DNA of 64,000 nucleotides. Origin: Nocardiopsis ganjiahuensis DSM 45031 (GTDB lineage Bacteria > Actinomycetota > Actinomycetes > Streptosporangiales > Streptosporangiaceae). How positions within the stretch are numbered: the stretch's first letter is position 1; every line of letters starts with the position of its first letter. Position numbers and translations under genes: made by a program. The stretch is from contig NZ_ANBA01000007.1 in assembly GCF_000341085.1 (NCBI RefSeq), forward strand, positions 1-64,000, in the 5' to 3' direction. Below the pieces are notes generated by a model. It had not been told where the DNA came from. It saw nothing but the letters and a program-made list of their open reading frames with translations, and made no database searches. Shown here piece by piece: positions 8,688-16,615 of the stretch.

Positions 8688-9650
8688 ATGAAGGTCATCA
8701 AGAAGGTCGCCGACTTCGTCGGCAAGTGGTTCGCGGTCCTGGTCCTGGTCGGCGCGATCGTGGGGCTCCTCGTCCCCGCGCAGACCGCCCTCATCGCCCC
8801 CCACGTGCCCCTGCTGCTGGGGATCATCATGTTCGGCATGGGTCTGACCATGCGCCCGGTGGACTTCGCGATCGTGGCCAAGCACCCCAAGGCCGTCCTG
8901 CTCGGCGTGGTCGCCCAGTACACGGTCATGCCGCTGCTGGCCTGGGGCATCGCCCACGCTTTCGCCCTGCCGCCCCTGCTGGTGGTCGGCATGATCCTGG
9001 TCGGCGCCTCACCGGGCGGCACCTCCTCCAACGTGATCGTCTACCTGGCCCGCGGTGACGTGGCGCTGTCCGTCGCGATGACCTCGATCTCCACGATGCT
9101 GGCGCCGTTCGTGACCCCGCTGCTGGTCCTGGGCCTGGCCGGTTCGACCCTGCCGGTCTCCGCGGGCGACCTGTTCCTGTCGATCCTCCAGGTCGTGCTG
9201 CTCCCCGTCGTCGCCGGCCTGCTGCTGCGCACCTTCGCCGACCGCTTCGTGACCCCGGTCCTCCCGCTGATGCCTCTGGTCTCGGTCACCGGCATCGTGC
9301 TGGTCGTCGCCGGAGTGGTGGGCGCCAACTCCGACGCCGTGCTGACCACCGGACTGCTGCTGGCCCTGGCCGTGATCCTGCACAACACCCTGGGCCTGCT
9401 CCTCGGCTACCTGGTGGGCTACTTCGGCAAGATGCCCGAAACCGCCCGCCGCGCCGTGAGCGTGGAGGTCGGCATGCAGAACTCCGGGCTTGCCGCCAGC
9501 CTGGCCACCACCCACTTCGAACCCGTCGCCGCGCTGCCCGGGGCCCTGTTCTCGGTCTGGCACAACCTGTCCGGTGCCGCCGTCGCCACCTACTGGGCCC
9601 GCAGGGCACCCAAGGACGCGGAGCCCGCGGAGGAAGCCGAGCGTTCCTGA
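8688..9650 (+). CDS. Bile acid:sodium symporter (BASS) family transporter
   Basis: A 320-residue polytopic membrane protein with about ten hydrophobic segments. Conserved features of the BASS fold are visible: GMGLTMRPVDF after the second helix, GASPGGTSSNVIVYLARGDV in the unwound-helix region and VGMQNSGLAASLA near the C-terminus. Family members import organic anions such as bile acids or keto acids with sodium; the substrate here is unknown. I chose the ATG at 8688; an in-frame GTG at 8640 would add 16 polar residues. It is divergent from Mrr copy 1 and lies between the two Mrr-like genes. Confidence 0.88.
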   Translation: MKVIKKVADFVGKWFAVLVLVGAIVGLLVPAQTALIAPHVPLLLGIIMFGMGLTMRPVDFAIVAKHPKAVLLGVVAQYTVMPLLAWGIAHAFALPPLLVVGMILVGASPGGTSSNVIVYLARGDVALSVAMTSISTMLAPFVTPLLVLGLAGSTLPVSAGDLFLSILQVVLLPVVAGLLLRTFADRFVTPVLPLMPLVSVTGIVLVVAGVVGANSDAVLTTGLLLALAVILHNTLGLLLGYLVGYFGKMPETARRAVSVEVGMQNSGLAASLATTHFEPVAALPGALFSVWHNLSGAAVATYWARRAPKDAEPAEEAERS

Positions 9651-9731
9651 CACGCCGAGGGTTGCCCCGGCCCCGGCCCGCGTGACACGCTCTGCCTCCG
9701 GAATCCCCCGAGCAACACGAGGACGGATCAC

Positions 9732-9896
9732 GTGGCCGCCCGAAAGAAGAAGCGCAAGCCCGGACGCGGGAAGAACGACATCCACCGCGGCCCCACCCGC
9801 GACCCGGGCCCCACGGGGAACGTGGGCTGTTACTTCATGTTCTTCGCGATGCTCGCCATCGGCCTGGTCGTGCTACTGCTGGAGCTCTTCGGCTAG
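9732..9896 (+). CDS. Small single-pass membrane protein
   Basis: A 54-codon gene from a GTG preceded by GAGGA at suitable distance. The first half is strongly basic (KKKRKPGRGK), and the second half is one hydrophobic helix (MFFAMLAIGLVVLLLELF). Third codon positions are G/C-rich as in real genes here. It follows the BASS transporter after 81 bases in the same direction and might be co-transcribed. I do not recognise a family. Confidence 0.55.
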   Translation: MAARKKKRKPGRGKNDIHRGPTRDPGPTGNVGCYFMFFAMLAIGLVVLLLELFG

Positions 9897-10705
9897 GCGG
9901 CCGCGTATGCCCCACTTCACCCGGATAGGCGCACGTCAAGCGGTGCGGAGTTCCACGAATCCCGGATTCCACACCTCGTGGCCCTGACCTGAACCGGTCA
10001 CCGGTGCTCACCCGAAGCAACCACGCGTGCACGCTGTGGCTGTAAGGCTGATCCCATGCCTGAGCGCCACCGACGCTTCGCCCCTTGCTCCGGGCTTCTC
10101 GTGCTCGCCCTCCTGGCGGCCCCGGGTGCCCTCGTCGAACGCCCTGTCGTGTGCATGCCGCCCCCGAACCCGCCGAACGCCTCCGCGCCCGCCCTCTGCC
10201 CGGGCCCTCGCCGCCCACCCGGACGCGTCCACGTCCCCCACCCGCGACGGCCTCCCCGCTGCGGTTACCAGTGACCCCGGAAAGGAAGAGCGTGCCGCAC
10301 GCCCCCTCACCCAGAAGACCCGGCTTACCCCAACCCCGTGACGACAGATGCCCTCCGCCGACCCGCTGACCCGCCGGGCCGGGGCCCACGAGGGTCCCGG
10401 CACCTCCATGTCCCCGAACATGCCGCTGACCCCCGCCGACGGGCGGCGGGGGTACCAACACGGGAATCTGCCGGAGAAACTCGGGGCTCAAGGACCGGAC
10501 GGGCCCCGCCGCGACCGGGACCCCACGGGGCACCCGAGCCAACGGCTGCCCCGTACGCCCCAACCCCTGAGCTGTGAGGAGCAGCAGAGGGACCGGGACT
10601 TCCCCGAGAGTCCCAAGGACTCCCGTGGTCGGAGTACCCCAAAGGTTTCGGAGCACCATCTCGAAAAAATCCGGAACCCTGCCCTGAACTGCGGTAAGTC
10701 CTCTG
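9897..10705. other. Intergenic stretch, no convincing gene
   Basis: About 800 bases between the small membrane protein and Mrr copy 2. Frames exist on both strands but are proline/arginine-rich and resemble nothing known. The only one with any appeal is 10056-10274 (+), 72 codons, whose start looks like a signal peptide (GLLVLALLAAPGALV), but it lacks a clear ribosome site. Confidence 0.4.
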
Positions 10706-11347
10706 CTACCGGGATCGGCCCCGGGGCGGCTCCGGCGCCTCGATCCCCGCCATCCATCGGCGCAGACCCTCCCGGTCCACGAGCACCATGTGCGGTGACC
10801 CCTCCTGGGCCGCGGCCTCGGTGAAACCGTTCGAGGAGACGAAGAGCCCCTCGTAACCCTCGTAGCCGCTGTGGAGCACGCCGATGAAGGCGCGTACCTC
10901 GTTCGGGGGCACCGGAACGGCCCAGCGCTTGCACTGCACCACCACCGGATGTCCGTCGGGGGAGCGCCCCACCACGTCGGCGCCCCCGTCGTCGGCGCCG
11001 CCCACGACCGTCACGGCGGTGTAGCCGTGCACCCGCATCAGACCGGCCACGTGCTCCTCGAACTCCGTGCCCGGCATCAGGTCCACCTCGGACAGGTCGA
11101 CCAGTTCCAGGGCCCGTCGCTGCCGCGACAGCCTCACGTACCCCCGCGCCCACCACAGCGCCGCGGCCACCACGAGCGCGCCCGCCAACCACACCCCCGG
11201 CGGTTCCGCGCTCTGCGCGATCCAGGCCCCCAGCATGAGCGCGATGACCGAGGCCAGTACCAGCGCGTACCGGTGGGCCCAGAGCCAGCGCCCCGTGTGC
11301 ACGCCGATGTTCGTCCTGTCGTTCGTGGGGGAGGAGGTGTCCTTCAT
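10706..11347 (-). CDS. Membrane-anchored Mrr-type restriction endonuclease-like protein (copy 2)
   Basis: A 213-residue paralogue of the gene at 7889. Two membrane helices at about 27-44 and 52-67 precede the Mrr domain, which starts at PGTEFEEHVAGLM. The active-site residues are in DDGGADV (Asp124) and VVVQCKRW (Gln138, Lys140), so the PD-(D/E)xK core looks intact. The ATG at 11347 is preferred to the GTG at 11356. The gene is divergent from the Trypco1/STAND pair across a 480-base spacer. Roles in cutting modified or invading DNA follow from the Mrr family; membrane anchoring is seen in both copies. A linked function with the STAND genes is suggested only by proximity. Confidence 0.82.
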   Translation of the reverse strand: MKDTSSPTNDRTNIGVHTGRWLWAHRYALVLASVIALMLGAWIAQSAEPPGVWLAGALVVAAALWWARGYVRLSRQRRALELVDLSEVDLMPGTEFEEHVAGLMRVHGYTAVTVVGGADDGGADVVGRSPDGHPVVVQCKRWAVPVPPNEVRAFIGVLHSGYEGYEGLFVSSNGFTEAAAQEGSPHMVLVDREGLRRWMAGIEAPEPPRGRSR

Positions 11348-11704
11348 GTCACCCACCTTCCCTTTGTCGCCCGGTCATCACGGCCCGCGGGAAGCCGCCC
11401 CTGTGGCCCTCCCCACCGCCCCACCCCGTTTCGGGCAGGTTCCCGGGCAACGGGACAGCCGTCCCCACGGCCCTCGCTCGGGTACGGGCCCGCTGTGGCA
11501 GTGGCTCCGGTCCGAAGGAAGGATCAGCACCTGGCGAACCGACACCCGCTCCTGCCGCCTGACGCCGGAGGAGTTGTTCGGTCCGCACGGCGTCGGGATG
11601 CTTTCGCGCACGTCGGAGAGGGTGAATCGGAAAGGTTGTACCGAGGTCGTTCGTCGCTCTCCGGTTTTTCGGCCGGAGGGAGATGTCTTTCTCCCGCTTC
11701 TGGT

Positions 11705-11716
11705 TTTTCCGGAAAA
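11705..11716. promoter_or_regulatory. TTTTCCGGAAAA palindrome upstream of the Trypco1 gene
   Basis: A perfect 12-bp palindrome in an AT-richer patch about 110 bases before the Trypco1 start. The rest of 11348-11827 contains no gene I can support. It could be an operator or a GC/AT hairpin; no known regulator consensus is matched. Confidence 0.35.
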
Positions 11717-11827
11717 GCGCAGGTGGAAGTGATGGCGGCTCGAGGCAGGGCTATGTTTTTCACGAATGGTGGCGCGGAGAACATCGGATTCGTTAGAATT
11801 TTCACCCCCAGACTGCTGGAGTCCGAA

Positions 11828-12163
11828 ATGAATGAACGCTTTTCCCGCACGGTTGAAGTCCCCCTGGACGACGGTGGTACGGAAACGGTCCTTGTGCAGA
11901 TCGTCGGTACGGACGACTCCCTTGTGCGGGTGGGACGTGGCGACCGTTCCGTGGCACGGGCCAAGCAGACCTTCGGGCACATGCTCGACACCGTGCGACC
12001 TGTGGCGGAGAACTTCGTCGGACGGTTCAAGGGCATGGCCGATGCTCCGGACGAGATCGCTCTGGAGTTCGGGATCTCGCTGTCCGCCGAAGCGGACGTG
12101 GTCATAGCCAGTACGACCACCGAGGCCAATTTCTCCGTGAGCCTGAAGTGGAAGAACGGGTGA
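11828..12163 (+). CDS. Trypsin-co-occurring domain 1 (Trypco1, CU044_2847-type) protein
   Basis: A 111-residue protein. EVPLDDGGTETVLVQI begins a small beta domain, followed by a helical middle (FGHMLDTVRPVAENFVGRF) and the family's signature end, EIALEFGISLSAEADVVIAS then TEANFSVSLKW. This domain is known from genomic surveys to be encoded beside trypsin-like proteases or STAND ATPases in predicted bacterial conflict systems. The next gene, 68 bases on, is exactly a trypsin-STAND protein. GGAG precedes the ATG. A bulged hairpin at 12184-12204 lies in the gap. I infer that it is the sensor, substrate or inhibitor of the protease. Confidence 0.85.
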   Translation: MNERFSRTVEVPLDDGGTETVLVQIVGTDDSLVRVGRGDRSVARAKQTFGHMLDTVRPVAENFVGRFKGMADAPDEIALEFGISLSAEADVVIASTTTEANFSVSLKWKNG

Positions 12164-12231
12164 CCTGCCAGTTCAGCCGATGACCCGGGTTTTCGGAAAC
12201 CGGGAGCCGACCCCGGAGCGTTGGGAGAACG

Positions 12232-15200
12232 ATGACAGGGGCGTTGCCGCGGAGCACGGACCAGACTCTGGCCTCGGGAGTCGTCCGGCTCTCAGACCAG
12301 GACGGGCAGCCGTGCGGCACGGGCGCCCTTGTCGCGCCTGATCTGGTTCTGACCTGTGCCCATGTGGTGTCGGACTGCTTGGGGACTCCCCGACGGGACC
12401 TGGTGGAGTCTGGGGCCGGGGTCATGGTCGACTTTCCTCTGGCCGGACAGTACGCTCGCGACCTCGGCCCGAGGGTGGCCCAGGTGGAGCGGTGGATACC
12501 GGTCCGGGCCGACCGTACGGGGGACGTCGCGCTCCTGCGGATGCGGGAACCCGTCCCGGGTACCCACCCCCTGCCGTTGGCCGACCCCGAAGACATGTGG
12601 GAGCACCGGGCCCGGACGGTGGGGTTCACCGGTGGCGAGCCGACCGCGTTGTGGTTCCGCGGGCTGCTGAGCGGGACGACGGAGGAGGGCTGGGTTCAGC
12701 TTTCCCGAGCCGACGGGCAGACGGCGTACGCCAGGGAGGGGTTCAGCGGGGGGCCTGTCTGGGACGACGAACTGGGTGCCGTGATCGGTCTCGTGGTCGC
12801 GGCGCAGGCGGAACGGGAAGCCCAACAGGTCTTCGTGCTGCGTACCGGAACACTCCTGCGTGAGCTGCCCGAACTCGAAACCGTCCTGCTGCCGGCGGCC
12901 CCCTTCCGAGGGCTGGCCCCTCTGGGTGAGGAGGACGCGGACGTCTTCTTCGGTCGCAACGAGGACGTCGAGCGAGTGGTCACGGTGCTGCACGGCGGAC
13001 ATTCCGCCGTCACCGTGTACGGCCCTTCGGGGTGCGGTAAATCCTCCCTCGCCCTCGCTGGTGTGGTGCCGAGGATGCGTCAGGAGGGGCACGAGGTCCT
13101 GGTGCTCGACGCGGGGCGCACCTCCTCCACGGCGGCCGCCTTGGCGACGGAACTCTCCGCCCTGGTGGCGTCGGGCCGGTACGGTGCGCAGCGCGCGGAG
13201 CAGGCCGATCCGGACCGCATACGGCGGTGGTTGGACGAGCTGGGACCCGCGGATGCCTTCCACCGGGTGACCGGGCGTCAGGGAACGAACGTCCTGGTCG
13301 TGCTCGACCAGGCCGAAGCGCTGTTGAACCTCTCCGAACCGGAGATCGCGCGGGCCGTCGCGCTGCTCTTCCCTGAACAGCGGACGGACGGCCTTCGGGT
13401 GCTGCTCACCCTACGCGCCGATTTCATGGACACCGCTCTGAGCCATCCGGAGCTCGGCCCGGCGCTGAGGCGCGGCACCACGCTCCCGCTCACCCCGATG
13501 ACGCGGGACCAACTGCGTACGGTGATCACCGAACCGGTCAGACGTGTCTCCGGGGTCGAGTACGACCCCGGGCTGGAGCAGCGCATCCTGGACGACGCGG
13601 GCCACGACCCGGGAGCCCTCCCGTTGCTCGGCTTCGTCCTGGCCAAGCTCTGGGAGAACCGGAGCGGTGGGCGGCTGCGGGCCGAGGCGTACGAGGAGCT
13701 GGGACGGGTACCGGGCGCGCTGCGCCGCCACGCCGCACAGGCGTGGCAGGCCTGTGTCAGACCGGGGGAGGAGGCCGAGGCGCGCCTGCTGCTGACCGGG
13801 CTGGTGCGCGTCCTCCCCGGCGGAGAGGCACCGCTGCGGCGCGTCCTGACCCGCGAAGAGGTCGGTGAGCGTCGCTGGGAACTGGTGCGGGCGTTCGCTC
13901 GGGCCGACTGGCGCCTGCTGGTCCTGCACGGCGGTGACGGACACCCCCAGAGCGCGGAGCTGTCCCACGAGGCACTGATCACCGCCTGGCCGGAGCTCGC
14001 CGAGGAGACCCGGGCCAGCGCCGATTTCCTCGCCGGGCGTGCGGAGGTGCAGCACGACCTGGAACGATGGCGCAGCGCGGGCCGTCCCGCGGACCTGTTA
14101 CCCGGCCCTCTCCAGCTCACGGCTCTGGAGTCCAGCCTCCGCCAGCGGGAGACAGACCTGACCGGGGAAGAGCGGGAGTTCCTCGCGCAGGCGCGTCGGC
14201 GCCGTCGGCGGCACCGGAATGCCAGGAGGGGGAGCGTAGTCGCGGGCGCCCTGGCCCTCGCGCTGATCGCCGGATTGACCGTCTTCCTGGTCCAGGAGTC
14301 GAACGTGCGATCGCAACGGGAAGCCGAGGGGTTGTCGCGCTCGCTCGCCATCCAGTCGGACCAGATGGTGGAGGGCAATCCCGTCCAAGCGGCCCTGGTG
14401 GCACTCGCCGCCTACGAGGCCGCCCCGACCCAGGAGGCCCGCAGCGCGCTGATGCGCCGGTACCTGGGGTTCCAGGAGGCGGAGTGGTCCCTGTCCGGAG
14501 CGGAGGGGCAGATCCGGGAAGCGGACATGAGCGTGGACGGCATGGTGACACTGGTTCGGACCGAAGGCGGCCGCGCGACTCTGTTCGTGCGTACGGCCGA
14601 GGGCGGGGTCAGGCAGGAGCAGCTCGGACTCACCCAGAACGTCCTGGTCCCCGTGGTCAGCCGGGACGGTCGGCGGATCGCCTACGTGCACGACGTGGAC
14701 GGGACCGTGGTCTGGCACGAGGTGACACCAGGAGGCCAGCGGTTGCTCGGCCCGCCGAACCGGCTCGAGGGGGCGCTGACGGAACGCTCGCTGGGAGTGA
14801 CGTTCTTCGGTGACATGCACATCATGGACTTCTCCCCCGAGGGTCGGCAGCTGGTCGGGGCACCGGCAGCGGAGTCGGACCAGCCGGTCCAGGTCTGGGA
14901 CCTGAAGACAGGGCGGCCACGACCGCTGCCGGAGGACACCCCCCGGCTGACGGAGGTGTGGTTCGGCCCGGACGAGGACACGCTGGTGGCTGTGACCGCC
15001 GACCCCGGTTCGATGGGAGGGTCGGTAGTGACCATCGACATCGCTACCGGGACGGTACGTGAGCTTGCGGAGGGTGCCGAAACCCAGTATGCCGGGATCG
15101 CGGGGGACGGCAGCGTGGTGGTGGTCTGCCGGGAGGAGGAGGGCATCGACGACTCTGACGGGTACGCGCCGGGCGAGGCCCGCTACCAGGCCGTACGAGT

Positions 15201-16533
15201 GGCGGACGGGCAGGTGCTGAGGGAGCACAGTGGAGAGGAATATTCCTCCTGTGTCGACGTAACCGTTTCAGAGCGGGGTGATCGGTTCGCGGTCCCGGAC
15301 ACGGACGAGGAGTGGGTGCTCGTCGACACCTCGGGGCAGGAGGAGGCAGCACGGTTCCTCGGTCCTTTGAGGTTCATGGACAAAGGTCTTCTATATATGA
15401 GAAGGGTTCCGCTGCTTCTGCTGGGGACGGCGAGTGCACCGACCCTCGTCACTTGGGAGGCGAACAGGGTTACCGGATGGCAGATGGCCGCAGACCGCGG
15501 TGAGACCGCCCACGGCAATCCGCAACTGATCGGTGACGGGAGCACCATGGTGGTCCGCCTGGGCCGGAACGGCGACAACCTGAGTGTCCTGGAGACCGAG
15601 GGCGAGAGGCGGACCCTGGCCAGCGTGGACCGTGACATCCCTGTTCCCGCGGAGATAGAGCAGGAACTCCAGGTCAACCGCACCGAGACCCTGGTGGCGG
15701 ACATATCTGACCAGAACCGGATCACGGTCTACGAGCTGCCCTCGCTGCGACGGGTGAGCGAGTTCACTACAGTTCCGCCACCCTCCGACGCGGTGGAGAA
15801 CGCGGATTGGCTGAGTATCCGGTTCCACGACGCGGACCAGCTCGTGACGGTCTCCGGAGGCAACCTCGAGCGCTGGGACGCTCACACCGGGCGCCGGTTG
15901 TCCTTCTTGGATCTGGACGGCCTGCAACTCACCGAAGAAGAGGAAACGTACTACACCGTCACCAGCCATCCCGAGCCAGGGCATGTGAGTGTCATCGCCG
16001 ACGGGAAACAGCTCCTGCACGCGGTGGACCTGGCCAACGGTGAAAGGAAGGAAGAACTCGATGTCCGACTCGACGACGTCGAAGCGGCGATCTTCCTCGA
16101 GGATCCGCACTACATGGCCGTACTGACCACGGGCAGGATGGTGGAGCTGTGGTCGGTGCCTCCTGACCAGGACCCCGCCAGGGTGCTCGGCTCCCTAGGG
16201 CCTCTGAAGTCGAACCGGTGGTCGCTGACCACGCCTGGAGGTTCCGTGTTCTTCCTGGCCAGCGACAGCACCGCGCAGTTCCTGTGGGCGGACGACCCCA
16301 CGCGCAGGGAGACCTACCAGTTCGACGAGCCCCAGGGTTTCTCAGCGGTGACCCAGGACGGCCGGGCGCTGTTGCGGACACCTCTCAAGGGTGGCTGGAT
16401 GAGTCTGCTCCGCCTCGATCCGGAATTGTGGAAGCGGCACCTGTGCGTCGTCACCGGCCGCGAACTCACCGCCGACGAGGCCGGTGCGCTTCCTTCGGAT
16501 GTGCCCGCCGAGGTCTGCTCCGGGGATTCCTGA
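12232..16533 (+). CDS. Trypsin-like protease / STAND ATPase / beta-propeller giant protein
   Basis: A 1433-residue modular protein. Residues ~12-215 form a trypsin-like serine protease with the triad His44 (LTCAHVV), Asp98 (GDVALL) and Ser172 (GFSGGPVW). Residues ~225-640 are an nSTAND1-type NTPase: FFGRNEDVERVV, Walker A GPSGCGKSS (264-272) and Walker B NVLVVLDQAEAL (353-364). A basic RRRRRRHRNARR stretch precedes one membrane helix (~667-687). The ~740 remaining residues repeat in WD40-like beta-propeller fashion. STAND proteins oligomerise on ligand binding; here that would switch on a protease. With the Trypco1 gene it forms a two-gene unit typical of predicted anti-phage or cell-suicide systems. 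All catalytic residues look intact. The GGGAGA site precedes the ATG. Confidence 0.9.
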   Translation: MTGALPRSTDQTLASGVVRLSDQDGQPCGTGALVAPDLVLTCAHVVSDCLGTPRRDLVESGAGVMVDFPLAGQYARDLGPRVAQVERWIPVRADRTGDVALLRMREPVPGTHPLPLADPEDMWEHRARTVGFTGGEPTALWFRGLLSGTTEEGWVQLSRADGQTAYAREGFSGGPVWDDELGAVIGLVVAAQAEREAQQVFVLRTGTLLRELPELETVLLPAAPFRGLAPLGEEDADVFFGRNEDVERVVTVLHGGHSAVTVYGPSGCGKSSLALAGVVPRMRQEGHEVLVLDAGRTSSTAAALATELSALVASGRYGAQRAEQADPDRIRRWLDELGPADAFHRVTGRQGTNVLVVLDQAEALLNLSEPEIARAVALLFPEQRTDGLRVLLTLRADFMDTALSHPELGPALRRGTTLPLTPMTRDQLRTVITEPVRRVSGVEYDPGLEQRILDDAGHDPGALPLLGFVLAKLWENRSGGRLRAEAYEELGRVPGALRRHAAQAWQACVRPGEEAEARLLLTGLVRVLPGGEAPLRRVLTREEVGERRWELVRAFARADWRLLVLHGGDGHPQSAELSHEALITAWPELAEETRASADFLAGRAEVQHDLERWRSAGRPADLLPGPLQLTALESSLRQRETDLTGEEREFLAQARRRRRRHRNARRGSVVAGALALALIAGLTVFLVQESNVRSQREAEGLSRSLAIQSDQMVEGNPVQAALVALAAYEAAPTQEARSALMRRYLGFQEAEWSLSGAEGQIREADMSVDGMVTLVRTEGGRATLFVRTAEGGVRQEQLGLTQNVLVPVVSRDGRRIAYVHDVDGTVVWHEVTPGGQRLLGPPNRLEGALTERSLGVTFFGDMHIMDFSPEGRQLVGAPAAESDQPVQVWDLKTGRPRPLPEDTPRLTEVWFGPDEDTLVAVTADPGSMGGSVVTIDIATGTVRELAEGAETQYAGIAGDGSVVVVCREEEGIDDSDGYAPGEARYQAVRVADGQVLREHSGEEYSSCVDVTVSERGDRFAVPDTDEEWVLVDTSGQEEAARFLGPLRFMDKGLLYMRRVPLLLLGTASAPTLVTWEANRVTGWQMAADRGETAHGNPQLIGDGSTMVVRLGRNGDNLSVLETEGERRTLASVDRDIPVPAEIEQELQVNRTETLVADISDQNRITVYELPSLRRVSEFTTVPPPSDAVENADWLSIRFHDADQLVTVSGGNLERWDAHTGRRLSFLDLDGLQLTEEEETYYTVTSHPEPGHVSVIADGKQLLHAVDLANGERKEELDVRLDDVEAAIFLEDPHYMAVLTTGRMVELWSVPPDQDPARVLGSLGPLKSNRWSLTTPGGSVFFLASDSTAQFLWADDPTRRETYQFDEPQGFSAVTQDGRALLRTPLKGGWMSLLRLDPELWKRHLCVVTGRELTADEAGALPSDVPAEVCSGDS

Positions 16534-16615
16534 CCCCGGTGGACAAGATGAGGCTGGACCCGTGCTCTCCCCGCATGGGACTGCCCCGCAGAGACCCGAG
16601 CGGGGTCGATGGGCC

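Noticed and set aside
10027-10824. Several overlapping frames between the small membrane protein and Mrr copy 2
   Set aside because: No ribosome sites, no domains, and Pro/Arg-rich composition.
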